DNA of 64,000 bases from Acidithrix ferrooxidans (GCF_000949295.1 NZ_JXYS01000027.1:29795-93794); one strand, 5' to 3'; shown: positions 9,443 through 18,787, numbered from the stretch's first letter. Program-made: numbers and translations. The notes: generated from the letters alone by a model not told the origin.

Positions 9443-10852
9443 ATGACTATACCAAATGTCTCACATTCTGTAACAATTAGAGCTGAACTCAATCATCGAC
9501 CCGGCGTATTGGGTCGGCTTACGACTGCGATCGGCGAGGCCGGTGGCAATATCTTGGGCCTTGATCTCATTGAGGCTAACTCTGACACAATCGTGCGTGA
9601 CATCACGATCCTTGCTAGCGATCCCGATCACGCTCAAGCGATTCGCTTGGTAGTCGAAGCTGTAGAAGGAGTGCACGTTCAAAGTGTTATGGATCGAACT
9701 TTTAGGATGCACCAAAAGGGCAAGATTGAAGTTGTAGGCAAGAGTCCTATTAAAAATCGTGATGATCTTTCTATGGCTTACACACCCGGAGTTGCTCGGG
9801 TCTGCTTGGAAATTGCCAGAAAGCCTGTTGAAGTCCATAACTACACGATCAAAGCGAATTGCGTGGCTGTGGTTACCGACGGTACGGCGGTGCTCGGCCT
9901 CGGCAACATCGGCCCATATGCAGCTATGCCAGTGATGGAAGGAAAAGCGCAGCTCTTTAAGGAGTTCGGGGGAATCGACGCCTTTCCTATCTGTTTGAAC
10001 GTCGCTACCTCTGAAGCTTTAATTGAAGCGGTCGAGATGTTGGAGCCAACTTTTGGGGGAATCAATTTAGAGGATATTGCAGCTCCTCGCTGTTTTGAAG
10101 TCGAGGAGGAGCTGAAGCGACGTTTAGATATCCCGGTTTTTCATGATGATCAACATGGAACTGCCGTTGTAGTTCTAGCAGCACTTCGAAATGCGGTAAT
10201 TGTTGTTGACAAAAAGATCACCGAGATCTCAGTCGTCATTGCGGGAGCTGGAGCTGCTGGGGTGGCAATTGCTAAAATCCTGAAGAATGCAGGCGTTCCA
10301 GAGATCATCGTCGTAGACCGCCACGGAGCGATCTTTGATGGCCGTCAAGGCCTTGGCGGGGCCAAGGATTGGCTGGGAGAAAATACCAATCAAAACAAAC
10401 GTCACGGCTCTCTCTCGGATGTGATTGCGGGGATAGATGTATTCATTGGTGTCTCGGGACCAAAGCTCCTAGAGCGTAGCGACGTTCAGAAGATGGGGAG
10501 TCGCCCGATTGTCTTTGGACTTGCGAATCCAGATCCAGAGGTTCTCCCTGAGGAGATTGAGGGGGTAGCTGCGGTCATAGCCACGGGTCGAAGCGACTAT
10601 CCAAACCAGATAAATAACGTCCTTTGTTTTCCTGGAATCTTCAGAGGCGCCCTCGATGCAGGAGCGATGGCTATTACCGAGTCGATGAAGTTAGCGGCAG
10701 CCAACGCTATTGCTTCTAGCGTTGGAGATGGTGAACTGTCGCCGTCGTATATAATTCCTTCCGTCTTCAATAAATCCATTGCCCCTCGCGTTGCACAGGC
10801 CGTTGCCGAAGCCGCTCGACTAGATGGCGTGATCCGGTTGGATCGCATCTAG
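9443..10852 (+). CDS. Malic enzyme with N-terminal ACT domain
   Basis: Oxidatively decarboxylates malate to pyruvate with NAD(P). Residues 8-85 form an ACT regulatory domain (ELNHRPGVLGRLTTAIGEAG). The catalytic part includes SMAYTPGVARVC, VTDGTAVLGLGNIGP, DIAAPRCFEVEEEL and VFHDDQHGTAVV. The Rossmann segment is VVIAGAGAAGVAIAKIL, followed by VFGLANPDPEV. The core matches the short bacterial malic enzyme (about 390 residues), so the 469-residue length is explained by the ACT domain, which suggests control by a small ligand such as an amino acid. The start is ATG with GTAGGAAGC just before it. Cofactor preference cannot be assigned. Confidence 0.92.
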   Translation: MTIPNVSHSVTIRAELNHRPGVLGRLTTAIGEAGGNILGLDLIEANSDTIVRDITILASDPDHAQAIRLVVEAVEGVHVQSVMDRTFRMHQKGKIEVVGKSPIKNRDDLSMAYTPGVARVCLEIARKPVEVHNYTIKANCVAVVTDGTAVLGLGNIGPYAAMPVMEGKAQLFKEFGGIDAFPICLNVATSEALIEAVEMLEPTFGGINLEDIAAPRCFEVEEELKRRLDIPVFHDDQHGTAVVVLAALRNAVIVVDKKITEISVVIAGAGAAGVAIAKILKNAGVPEIIVVDRHGAIFDGRQGLGGAKDWLGENTNQNKRHGSLSDVIAGIDVFIGVSGPKLLERSDVQKMGSRPIVFGLANPDPEVLPEEIEGVAAVIATGRSDYPNQINNVLCFPGIFRGALDAGAMAITESMKLAAANAIASSVGDGELSPSYIIPSVFNKSIAPRVAQAVAEAARLDGVIRLDRI

Positions 10853-10870
10853 ATGCTACCTATTGGCCAC

Positions 10871-10960
10871 GTGTAGTTACTAGCTGTGTAGTTACTAGCT
10901 GTGTAGTTACTAGCTGTGTAGTTACTAGCTGTGTAGTTACTAGCTGTGTAGTTACTAGCT
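10871..10960. repeat. Tandem array, six identical 15-bp units
   Basis: Six exact copies of GTGTAGTTACTAGCT begin 19 bases after the malic-enzyme stop. Each unit contains the near-palindrome TAGTTACTA and the palindrome AGCT. Identity between copies implies recent expansion or active homogenisation. Confidence 0.95.
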
Positions 10961-11171
10961 GTTGATAGGAATTTACCAAGTGCCTCCTTCGAAGGTTTAA
11001 CTTCGATGGGGCTCTTGATTATTTAATCTCTTGGTGAATAATAATAAGCGCAATATCAAGGATCGTCGATTGCATCGAAGGGCCCCGGCGACTTCGAGCC
11101 ATTATTGGACCTTAATTGTTTCGATTCAAGGAGGTGTGATGGCTAGATTTTCGAGGGGAAATCGATTGATC

Positions 11172-11253
11172 TACAGGGCTGGGGCTTACAGGGCTGGAGC
11201 TTACAGGGCTGGGGCTTACAGGGCTGGGGCTTACAGGGCTGGGGCTTACAGGG
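11172..11253. repeat. Tandem array, five 15-bp units plus a partial copy
   Basis: The unit is TACAGGGCTGGGGCT, with one base change in the second copy. It lies about 100 bases beyond the 3' end of the tRNA-Phe gene. The 82-codon plus-strand frame through it (YRAGA repeats) is judged an artefact of the 15-base period. The 10853-11354 gap is otherwise empty. Confidence 0.92.
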
Positions 11254-11354
11254 GTCGTTTGATCAGAAGGTGGAAATAGAAGGAGATCCAAGGTTTTGGC
11301 TTTTATGATTTTGCTTTGACGAGCCCAAAAGTTAGGCATTCGGGCTGATCAAAT

Positions 11355-11430
11355 TGGTGGTCGGGACCGGTTTCGATCCGGTGACCCCACGCTTTTCAGG
11401 CGTGTGCTCTACCAACTGAGCTACCCGACC
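11355..11430 (-). tRNA. tRNA-Phe (GAA)
   Basis: The minus-strand cloverleaf has acceptor GGTCGGG/CCCGACC with discriminator A and an encoded CCA (76 nt with CCA). The D-arm is AGCTCAGTTGGTAGAGC, the anticodon loop CTGAAAA gives GAA, and the T-arm contains GGATCGAAACC. Third gene of the Glu-Asp-Phe cluster, 20 bases after tRNA-Asp. Confidence 0.96.
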
Positions 11431-11450
11431 AAGGCGGTTAGAACCACCAG

Positions 11451-11525
11451 CGGACCTGACGGGATTTGAACCCGCGACCTCCGGCTTGACAGGCCGGCGT
11501 GCACTCCAAGCTGCACCACAGGTCC
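11451..11525 (-). tRNA. tRNA-Asp (GTC)
   Basis: The acceptor stem is GGACCTG/CAGGTCC with discriminator G. The anticodon loop CTGTCAA gives GTC, and the T-arm is CGGGTTCAAATCCCG. CCA is not encoded, unlike the neighbouring tRNA-Phe. Middle gene of the cluster. Confidence 0.95.
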
Positions 11526-11612
11526 TAACTTACGTTACCAACTTCCTTGCGAAGCAGGAAACTATATCTTAGCGCAATAGTTTCCTAACCTTGCAACAAA
11601 TTGTAAATAACG

Positions 11613-11685
11613 CACCCCCAACGGGATTCGAACCCGTGTTACCGCCGTGAAAGGGCGACGTCCTAGGCCGCTAGACGATGGGGGC
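11613..11685 (-). tRNA. tRNA-Glu (TTC)
   Basis: The acceptor stem is GCCCCCA/TGGGGGT, with a G1-U72 wobble at the end. The anticodon loop CTTTCAC gives TTC, and the T-arm is CGGGTTCGAATCCCG. CCA is not encoded. First gene of the tRNA cluster and 75 bases after the stop of the upstream S51-like gene on the same strand. Confidence 0.95.
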
Positions 11686-11760
11686 ATTAGGTACAGCAAG
11701 ACAGTCTAGTGCGACTTCTAACAAGAGATAGCCTATGTTTTGGTCAAATAATAATTGCTT

Positions 11761-13032
11761 TCACTCTTTAAGTTCCCATGCCTGACCATTTGACGTATCT
11801 GTAACGGTGACTCCTATAGAGGCCAAGCGATCTCGAATTAGATCGGAATCGCTCCATCGCTTTTGTTCTCGGGAGGTTTGTCTAACTTCTACGAGGGCTT
11901 CGATCGCACCCCGAAGGTGATCTAACTTGGTAAGGAATCCGTTCTCTAGGATCGGAGCTAGTCGCGATATCATAGAGCGCATCGATGTTCTGGCTTTGTC
12001 TATTTCGTCTGATTCAAGGGTGTCAAATACCCATTCGAAGATCTCTTTGTCTAGTTCGAGAATCTCGTTCAAGCATTCTTTCGCATTGCGCATCTTTAGT
12101 GCTACACTAAATCTCTCCTCATGTCTTGCGAGGGAGTCAATAAGCAAAGAAGTAGTCCCATTGGGCTGTTGTGCCTCGAAGAAGGCCTCAGGTTTTATAG
12201 GTTCACTCTCTTCAAAGGCGGGAGTCTTGTTCGCTATTTCACGTATGTAACTTGAAAATTCATCGAATCTCATCTTGTCTCCGGCGCGGAGAATCTTTGT
12301 CGATCCATGGCGCATTATCGTGACCGTGGCAAGGCCAACGATTTCAACTTGATTTTGATCTAGGTCGATTACGATTCCGGTATGTTCGTCGATTCCGACG
12401 ATTGCGGTGGTCGCGTTCATTTGGCTCTCTAAGATCCGCAGGCGCGAAGCACCCATGTAGCAGTAGCGGGTGTCGTGGTTGTTTCCCTCGGCATTGTTGA
12501 AGTGTGGAATCACAAGAACGTCTAGACCAAGTGCCCAAAGGACGTTCAATCCATCCCTTAGATTTGGCGCCTCGCCAACCTTGTAGATCTCATAGACCGG
12601 AATTGTATATCTACCTAGCGTAAGCACCGCTGCCGATGAAAATGTGACGACTCCACCGTTGATTGTTTTGTCCTCTAGAATCGAGGCGATTGGGGTTTTA
12701 GCCCATTGGGACAGGGCATAGGTGGGGCTTCCGGGCCCCGCAAAGATGTAGTTTGCATCTCTTAGTGTGTTTGCAAAATTTTCCAATTCAAGGACGGAGG
12801 CCTCCGTCGCCGAACGCATCGAGGCGAGTGTCACCTTGGCGCCTATCGAGCTACGGAAGTAATCGATTGCTTTGGCCGAGATATCTGGAGCGTTTTCTTG
12901 GAAGCCAAAAGGTGTATCGAGCATCACTGCCTTGTAGTTTTTAGGCAATGCGCTAAATGCCTCGCGGTGGGTCTTTACCATTGTCGGTGATGTTTCACCA
13001 GATCCGAGAAGAATCAATATCCGACGATTCAA
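11761..13032 (-). CDS. Peptidase S51-like (glutamine amidotransferase fold) protein with CysRS/YqeB-type C-terminal domain
   Basis: The first 210 residues look like a peptidase E/cyanophycinase-type fold: LILLGSGETSPTM, FAGPGSPTYALSQW at the nucleophile-elbow position (Ser in GPGSP), VVTFSSAAVLTLG and VIPHFNNAEGNNHDTRY. Residues about 270-423 are helical and end in REQKRWSDSDLIRDRLASIG plus a short TSNGQAWEL tail, which closely resembles the C-terminal domain of cysteinyl-tRNA synthetase (also found in YqeB-type proteins). No synthetase catalytic motifs (HIGH, KMSKS) are present. It starts 28 bases after the hydrolase gene on the same strand, so the two are probably co-transcribed. Function is unknown; peptidase activity is not assured. 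Confidence 0.75.
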   Translation of the reverse strand: MNRRILILLGSGETSPTMVKTHREAFSALPKNYKAVMLDTPFGFQENAPDISAKAIDYFRSSIGAKVTLASMRSATEASVLELENFANTLRDANYIFAGPGSPTYALSQWAKTPIASILEDKTINGGVVTFSSAAVLTLGRYTIPVYEIYKVGEAPNLRDGLNVLWALGLDVLVIPHFNNAEGNNHDTRYCYMGASRLRILESQMNATTAIVGIDEHTGIVIDLDQNQVEIVGLATVTIMRHGSTKILRAGDKMRFDEFSSYIREIANKTPAFEESEPIKPEAFFEAQQPNGTTSLLIDSLARHEERFSVALKMRNAKECLNEILELDKEIFEWVFDTLESDEIDKARTSMRSMISRLAPILENGFLTKLDHLRGAIEALVEVRQTSREQKRWSDSDLIRDRLASIGVTVTDTSNGQAWELKE

Positions 13033-13060
13033 TTTATAACTCCAGTCTTTCTCTTTGAAT

Positions 13061-13924
13061 TCAAATGTGGCTCTGTCGAGTTAGGCCCAAAAGACCCATT
13101 GCATAGTTAGCTACCACCTGGGGCATCTGAGCATGGATATCATGGTCTGCTCCCTCAATAGTCTCGATTTGAATATCTTTGAGGTGACTTAGAGTCTCTT
13201 GAGCCCTCTGGAGATCTTGTTCGCCCTTAGTCTTTGCGGGCTGAGCCATTAAAAAGAGCGCTGGCACCGATAACTTCGCAATCTCTTTCATTGGTTCGTA
13301 GTCAAATAACTCGCGCAGAATTGTCATGTGATTTTGGCGACTCAAGCGTGCCCTTACCCTTTGATCGTGGTCGATCTCTAGATTCGCCATGGTTGCTTCG
13401 ATGGCTTGGTCGCTCCAACCAGGGTGAGATTTCCTAATCATGAAAGAGAGTTGGCTAGGCGATAAATGGCTTAACTCCGGTGGTGAAAGGAGGCTGGAAG
13501 CCTCTTGGTAGGTTGGGAAGTTCCACTTCATATCGATTAATCCGCCATCGATTGCCATTATGGCATCGACATATTCGGGGTGGCGATTTGCAAAGTTTAC
13601 AACTACGGAACCGCCCCAGGATTGACCCACCCAGACCGGGCTGGTATGTGTATCGCCGCTGTAAAAGTGACTGTATAGGTCGAATAAGTCTTGGGTTGTC
13701 TGGTCGGTGCTATATCCATAGTTTGGCTTGGAGGACATTCCATGGCCTCGTTGATCGATCGCGATAGAGGAGTACCCCTTGGCCTCTAGGCATTCACCCA
13801 CACCGTCGTATAAGCGAGCGTTGGAGGCCAAACCGTGGATTAAGACGAAGTCCCACGGAGGATCTCCTCTGGTGATGATCGCCATGGTGAGATCGTCGTT
13901 TATTTTGATATTTTCAGCCTTCAC
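13061..13924 (-). CDS. Alpha/beta-hydrolase fold protein
   Basis: A 287-residue single-domain hydrolase. Seen: the oxyanion segment HGLASNARLYDG, AIDQRGHGMSSKP, the nucleophile elbow VGQSWGGSVV (Ser), FAN/DAIMAIDGGLID, and the late histidine in EGADHDIHAQMPQ. All three catalytic positions therefore seem present. There is no signal peptide, so it is cytoplasmic. The substrate cannot be inferred; the family includes esterases, lactonases and haloperoxidase-like enzymes. It is the first gene of a probable two-gene unit with the S51/CysRS-tail fusion. Confidence 0.88.
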   Translation of the reverse strand: MKAENIKINDDLTMAIITRGDPPWDFVLIHGLASNARLYDGVGECLEAKGYSSIAIDQRGHGMSSKPNYGYSTDQTTQDLFDLYSHFYSGDTHTSPVWVGQSWGGSVVVNFANRHPEYVDAIMAIDGGLIDMKWNFPTYQEASSLLSPPELSHLSPSQLSFMIRKSHPGWSDQAIEATMANLEIDHDQRVRARLSRQNHMTILRELFDYEPMKEIAKLSVPALFLMAQPAKTKGEQDLQRAQETLSHLKDIQIETIEGADHDIHAQMPQVVANYAMGLLGLTRQSHI

Positions 13925-14804
13925 AAATCTCTTTAACCCTCTGGTTTGGCTTGTAATTCCGAAGGCTTGAATTTACCGTTTATATATAGGATTCTCCAAG
14001 AGATGTAGTATTGCCAGAAGTGGTACTTTATTTTATTGTTCCGTCTTAATAGTCACCCTCAAGGTGCACAAGATGGATTTGACCAGAGATATAGGTTAAA
14101 GACAAGAGTTAGCTATGAAGATAAGCAATAACCCGAGAACACGAGGGAAATTGTGTTGGTGAATTTTGATCCGTGCTGTTTCAACCGCGCAATATCAACC
14201 GCGCCATTTAAACATTAAAGGCACATATTTTTCTTGCATAATCCGCCATAAATGCTTGGTTTTTAATTGATATATTTTTTGAAAACTAGTATTATTTGTC
14301 TCAAAGGTTTTTAAATTTTCGATATGGCAACTTTGATCGATAATCCAGACAATTTCTTTTGGCGATCTTTATTTCATGTCCACAAAGGGACCATTTCAAC
14401 GGATAGATCATTGATCTGGCTTCTTCTGATCTGAAAGCTTCTTTTTAGCCGAGCCTTTTTGTCGGAGCTGCCCCATGAACTCGATGACTCTCATCTATTA
14501 TCCGCCTATGTTGTGCGATTACATCTAATATATTACGGAGAATTTCCGAGATGATAACTGAAACTAACGTCTCTATGTAGATATAGAGCAATCAATTTGA
14601 TTGAAAACTGCTATGGTATCGATCCTGCGTTACACCAATAATGTGAAGACATATATATCTATGTCTCGTTTTTAGTGGTGTTGCGATATGGTCGTATGAA
14701 ATTGGATAGATTTGCAGTGAGTCAGTCAAATCTATCAAGTATATAATTTGTTGATCAACTTCTTCATTGAATGGGATATTGTCTGGGACAAGCTTGCAAA
14801 GATG
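13925..14804. other. Intergenic stretch (880 bp), A+T-rich, no gene
   Basis: All six frames are broken by stops and the base composition is clearly A+T-rich. I see no repeat array, tRNA or strong hairpin. It separates the hydrolase unit from the Gfo/Idh/MocA pair and probably holds the hydrolase promoter. Confidence 0.6.
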
Positions 14805-15779
14805 CTAAATACTTGCTTTAGCGATTGAAAGAATTTGATCGATTACCTCTTGAACCTGTATCGATTCACTCAAAGTGCGAGAAAATTTGGTTCCATTGAG
14901 GAGGGCAGAGTTGAAGTTTTCGATCATAGCTCCATAGAGACTCCCGGGTGTTGTTTTTATGGTCTGTAGCTCGCCGGAAGCTTTTTCTTCGATATGGATC
15001 TCAACATCTTCAAGCGCTGGGGAAAATGGATTATCGATCCATAATGATCCATCAGTTCCAGTGAATCGTTGGGTGAGGTTCTCCTTGGCGATAAAGGATG
15101 CATGGATAGTCGCGCTTACGTCCTGGGTGTATATAAGTTGAGCCACTATGTCTGCGTCTACGTCACCTTTCATAGCCACACTCTTGACCTCGATCGCCGA
15201 CGGAAGCCCCAATTGGTGAACGATTGGGTCAATTAAATAGATTCCTACATCGCGAAGGGCGCCTCCGCCAAGGTGATCTATCCATCTGTAGTTGTTGGGA
15301 TTGGAAAGTGTAAAGGCAAAGGTAGCTTGGTAATCTTTTAGCTCTCCTATACGGGCCGATTTGAGCAGGCGACGAACCTCTATCTCTCGGTTATGGTGGG
15401 GGGTCATATACGCCTCTGCGACCAACACCTCTCTTGACTGAGAGACAAGAGAGATCTCTTGGATCTCAGCTACGTTCATGCAAAGGGGCTTTTCACAGAG
15501 AACAGCGACGCCATGGTTGACGGCTTCGATTATCCATTTGTGGTGCAATGAATTAGGCAATGCAATATATAGAGCGTCGAGTTCGCCATCGCTGATTAGC
15601 GATTGGTAGTCAGTAAATCTTGGCACTCCTAATTCATCGAGTGGAAGTGGTGATCTAGCAGAAGCTGATGCATAGCCACCTAACTGCGAGGTGGAGCTTT
15701 CTAGAATCGCTGGAATTATCTCTTCGTTGGCAATGGAAGATGCGCCACCTAAAATTCCCCATTTGATTTTTCTTGCCAC
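14805..15779 (-). CDS. Gfo/Idh/MocA family oxidoreductase
   Basis: A 324-residue NAD(P)-dependent sugar/polyol-type oxidoreductase. The N-terminal Rossmann segment is WGILGGASSIANEEIIPAI. The family EKP motif appears as LCEKPLCMNV, and the second half has GGGALRDVGIYLIDP, the usual substrate-domain signature. The length is standard. It lies 134 bases downstream of a second Gfo/Idh/MocA gene on the same strand, and the pair may act in one sugar pathway. The substrate is unknown. Confidence 0.9.
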   Translation of the reverse strand: MARKIKWGILGGASSIANEEIIPAILESSTSQLGGYASASARSPLPLDELGVPRFTDYQSLISDGELDALYIALPNSLHHKWIIEAVNHGVAVLCEKPLCMNVAEIQEISLVSQSREVLVAEAYMTPHHNREIEVRRLLKSARIGELKDYQATFAFTLSNPNNYRWIDHLGGGALRDVGIYLIDPIVHQLGLPSAIEVKSVAMKGDVDADIVAQLIYTQDVSATIHASFIAKENLTQRFTGTDGSLWIDNPFSPALEDVEIHIEEKASGELQTIKTTPGSLYGAMIENFNSALLNGTKFSRTLSESIQVQEVIDQILSIAKASI

Positions 15780-15913
15780 CTTTTCCCCTTTTCTAGGTAG
15801 ATCTCCGCCTGTCGTCTAAAGTTTGTCTTCCCGGAATGGCCCGAAAAGGGCTTTGAGATATGGGTATGTTAGTTGAGTTGTCCTATTGCTGAGGGCAACT
15901 CAACTCTAACTCT

Positions 15914-17563
15914 TTATATTTGGACGTAATGCTCTTTCGAGTTGGATAGCCTCTGTGTGGCCTCAAGGATCTCAATTACCCCTCGGACACTAGATGGCAC
16001 GATAGCCAACGGCTCTGAATTGACCAGGTGGGCAGCTAAGTTTCGATGAAATTCAAATGGCTCTACCTCTGTGGGGCTAACTCTATATGAACGGGTTTGA
16101 TTGTCTATCGCGTACTGTACGACTTCGAAGTCCACAGGCGCTTCCGCATGGTGAAATCTTTCACTTCGATAGCCGAATGGAAAGTCAACAACGTCGTTTG
16201 CGAGTGGTCGGTACCAACCCTGGATGGTGCCTTTCGTGCCTTGAACATAGAACTTCGGTTTACGGATGGCTGCGACGTCGCTTTGTATGAATTTGGCTTC
16301 TTTTCCATCTTGAAATGCCATTGAAATCGTAATCTGGTCGGCGTTTGTCACGTCGTGCCAGACCCTTTTATGGGAGTTGACAAAGAGGTGTGATGGAGTT
16401 GTCCCATAGAATTGAAGAATCCAATCGATGTGATGTGATCCCCAATCATAGGCGGCGCCTCCAGAGATCTCCTGATCTGAATGCCAGGCGCGACATGGAT
16501 GTTCAAAACTGCCAACAAAGGTTTCTATATTGAAGACCTCGCCAATCGTTCCCGATTCGATGAGCTCTTTGAGGGCTAAGTAGTCGGCGTCGAATCTTCG
16601 ATTTTGATGGATGGTCAGCACTACGTTATTTAGCCTTGCTAGCTCAATCAACTCATCGACTTCGGAGACCTTGAGGCACATTGGCTTTTCAACTACGACA
16701 TGTTTTTTAGCCTTTAGCGCTTGACTGGCTAGTTCGAAATGGGTAATTGGTGGAGTTGCGATTATGACGATATCTACCTCATCGTCTTCGATCAGTTCTT
16801 TGGCGCTCTCATAGGTTTGAATCTTTGGAAATTGTTCTTTTGCGGAATTACGTCTTTGTTGATTGGGCTCAGCGATTGCTACGAACTTTAGATGTGGGGT
16901 GGCATTGCATGCGCTGCCATGGTAGTGTCCCATGCCGCCGTAAGGTCCATATCCAGCCACACCGACGCCGAATGGCCCTACGTTGGAGGTGTTGTCTTTG
17001 AAGATGAGCTCTTTGAAGGCCCGTGAAAGTTGTCTCTGCACCTTTTGATCAAGGTCGATATCAACTCCAAAGGTAAAAATGTTACCTCGACCAATTAGGG
17101 CTGGTCGATCTCGATATCCAACTGAGATACTGGCTAGTGTAGTTGTATCAGTCTTTGGCATTATCTCATGGAATTTGCCGTAAATTGCCACTTCAATTGG
17201 CTGGTTTTGTGCATTTATGGATTTTAGATACCATTCTGCATGCGCTATCGGAATTGTACCTTCGGCTCCAAGTAGATCACAGAGCGATGGGGTCTCTAAA
17301 TCCCCGGATCCAACAACCACCAAAAAATGGGTGGTATCACTGGCCATTTTTTCCAAGAGGAGCAATTCCTCGGGAGCCAATTCTTGTGAATCGTTAATTA
17401 CTACCAGATCAAAGTTGTCGCCACTGCACTTGCCGAGCGAATCGACCACTACGAGACAGGCGGAGCCACAAAAGATCTCTGACCAATACTTTCTTGCTTT
17501 CTCGCCTTCTTTCTTGGCGTGGATTGCAATTTTGGACTCTGTTATCTTGGGAAGAGAGCTCAA
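15914..17563 (-). CDS. Gfo/Idh/MocA oxidoreductase with N-terminal ThuA/amidotransferase-like extension
   Basis: Residues about 197-549 are a complete Gfo/Idh/MocA enzyme: GVGVAGYGPYGGMGHYHG (dinucleotide site), VVVEKPMCLKVSE (EKP motif), TIHQNRRFDADY and GGAAYDWGSHHIDW. Residues 1-190 are an extra domain with DLVVINDSQELAPEELLLLE, FLVVVGSGD and a closing RGNIFTFGVDID. This pattern recalls ThuA-like or class I amidotransferase folds, so an unusual fusion is suggested, although the assignment of this part is weak. Its neighbour is a second, normal-length member of the same family. Confidence 0.85.
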   Translation of the reverse strand: MSSLPKITESKIAIHAKKEGEKARKYWSEIFCGSACLVVVDSLGKCSGDNFDLVVINDSQELAPEELLLLEKMASDTTHFLVVVGSGDLETPSLCDLLGAEGTIPIAHAEWYLKSINAQNQPIEVAIYGKFHEIMPKTDTTTLASISVGYRDRPALIGRGNIFTFGVDIDLDQKVQRQLSRAFKELIFKDNTSNVGPFGVGVAGYGPYGGMGHYHGSACNATPHLKFVAIAEPNQQRRNSAKEQFPKIQTYESAKELIEDDEVDIVIIATPPITHFELASQALKAKKHVVVEKPMCLKVSEVDELIELARLNNVVLTIHQNRRFDADYLALKELIESGTIGEVFNIETFVGSFEHPCRAWHSDQEISGGAAYDWGSHHIDWILQFYGTTPSHLFVNSHKRVWHDVTNADQITISMAFQDGKEAKFIQSDVAAIRKPKFYVQGTKGTIQGWYRPLANDVVDFPFGYRSERFHHAEAPVDFEVVQYAIDNQTRSYRVSPTEVEPFEFHRNLAAHLVNSEPLAIVPSSVRGVIEILEATQRLSNSKEHYVQI

Positions 17564-17996
17564 GATTGGTTCCTTTCATTTCGAAATAGTTTTTTTGCCT
17601 TTATTGAAATAGTTCTATTCAACTACCAGGAATAGTTCTCAGTTTGGGACCCGTTGCTGGGCTGTTAGATCGTCGAAGTATCGGGCATTTCTGTTTTTGT
17701 ATTATTATGCCCTAGGGCCGGAAGATTGATCCTTTATTTTCGATCTAGTTCTGCAAATTCTCGAGGTTATTCATAGTCACTCTTCTTTGGAAGGGTCGAT
17801 ACCATCTCATCTTCCTGAAATTGTTTCGCGTAGCTTATCTTTGTCGCCTTTAGGTCTACATTGCTCAAGTTATAGTCTGTTAGATAACGAAATTAAGTAG
17901 GTATTGCTTCCTTGTATCTGGCGCTTTGGGTGAGACGCCTGTTGTCATGGGGCTAAATTAAAGTTGAAACACCTTGAATGACTATCTGGCGACTTT
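17564..17996. other. Intergenic stretch (433 bp), nothing identified
   Basis: This A+T-rich gap lies between the DUF2017 gene and the longer Gfo/Idh/MocA gene, both on the minus strand. No coding frame, repeat or clear terminator is seen. It presumably contains the promoter of the oxidoreductase pair. Confidence 0.55.
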
Positions 17997-18524
17997 CTAA
18001 TCGTCGCTAAATTGACTACCCAGAAAATCTAATATTGAGCCTTGGAGCCATGCGAGGTAGTCGTAAATGACAAAATTATGATAGGTCGGATCACTCGGAT
18101 CAGGTGGCTCCATGCCTTCATAGACGTCAAGAGTTGTACCGAGTAGAAGGCGAATATCGTTAATTGCCCCAACCCAAATCGCTAGGTCTGCAAAGTTCAG
18201 TTGCTTATTGTGAAGGCTAGATGTGAAGCCTTCGAGCATAACTTTGTGTTTTTCAACTAGTGAATCTCCGGTGGTCTTTTCGAATTTTGACTGTGCTACG
18301 GCATCGAAAGGATAGGTGGGGGGAAACATACGTGCCACATATGGTGAGTTCATCTCAATCGCTTCTTCCACTAGCGAAGGAAGGAGAGATAAAAGCTCAA
18401 TCTCTTCTTCGCGAAGCTGGTTTTCAAAAAGCTCGGGTCCGATTCGTCGGATAGGTCCGCTGGGAATTGTCATGATAGCTGTTTCAACACTATTTATGCC
18501 GGTTCTCTTTCCAAAGTTGCCCAA
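17997..18524 (-). CDS. DUF2017-type protein encoded next to clpS
   Basis: A 175-residue, mostly helical cytoplasmic protein. Its features match the actinobacterial DUF2017 group that is habitually encoded next to ClpS: EEEIELLSLLPSLVEEAI, MFPPTYPFDAVAQSKFE, and LAIWVGAINDIRLLLGTTLDV near the middle. The first codons overlap the end of clpS by about 30 bases, so the two are translated from one message. No biochemical role is known to me; the linkage suggests work with the ClpS/ClpAP or ClpCP proteolysis system. Confidence 0.8.
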   Translation of the reverse strand: MGNFGKRTGINSVETAIMTIPSGPIRRIGPELFENQLREEEIELLSLLPSLVEEAIEMNSPYVARMFPPTYPFDAVAQSKFEKTTGDSLVEKHKVMLEGFTSSLHNKQLNFADLAIWVGAINDIRLLLGTTLDVYEGMEPPDPSDPTYHNFVIYDYLAWLQGSILDFLGSQFSDD

Positions 18525-18787
18525 AGTCCAAATTGGTGCAAACTATGGGCGTCAGCTTCAGCTTTTTCCCTTTTGCCGCTAGATACGATCGAACGGCCAT
18601 GGTTGTGGACTTCCATCGTCAATTCAGTAGCTTTTTCGAGTGAATAGCCAAATGTTGATCGTAATACAAAGATTACGTAGGAGATTAAATTTATAGGGTC
18701 ATTCCAAAGGACGACTCTCCAGGAGCTATCGAGAGCATTCAAACTAGAAGTGTCGATTTTCTCCTCAGTAATTGTTAGTGTAGCCAT
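18494..18787 (-). CDS. clpS: ATP-dependent Clp protease adaptor ClpS
   Basis: ClpS delivers N-degron substrates to the Clp ATPase. The family core is complete: WRVVLWNDPINLISYVIFVL, FGYSLEKATELTMEVHNHG and HQFGLWATLE, including the Asn-Asp pair that recognises the N-terminal residue of the substrate. ATG at 18787 is chosen because GGAAG lies five bases before it. The upstream ATG at 18799 has no ribosome site and would add only four residues. The product is 97 residues, normal for the family. The gene overlaps the DUF2017 gene downstream. Confidence 0.92.
   Translation of the reverse strand: MATLTITEEKIDTSSLNALDSSWRVVLWNDPINLISYVIFVLRSTFGYSLEKATELTMEVHNHGRSIVSSGKREKAEADAHSLHQFGLWATLEREPA

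Noticed and set aside
11031..11279. 82-codon frame with YRAGA repeats
   Set aside because: It is the translation of a 15-bp tandem array preceded by ordinary intergenic DNA, with no ribosome site.
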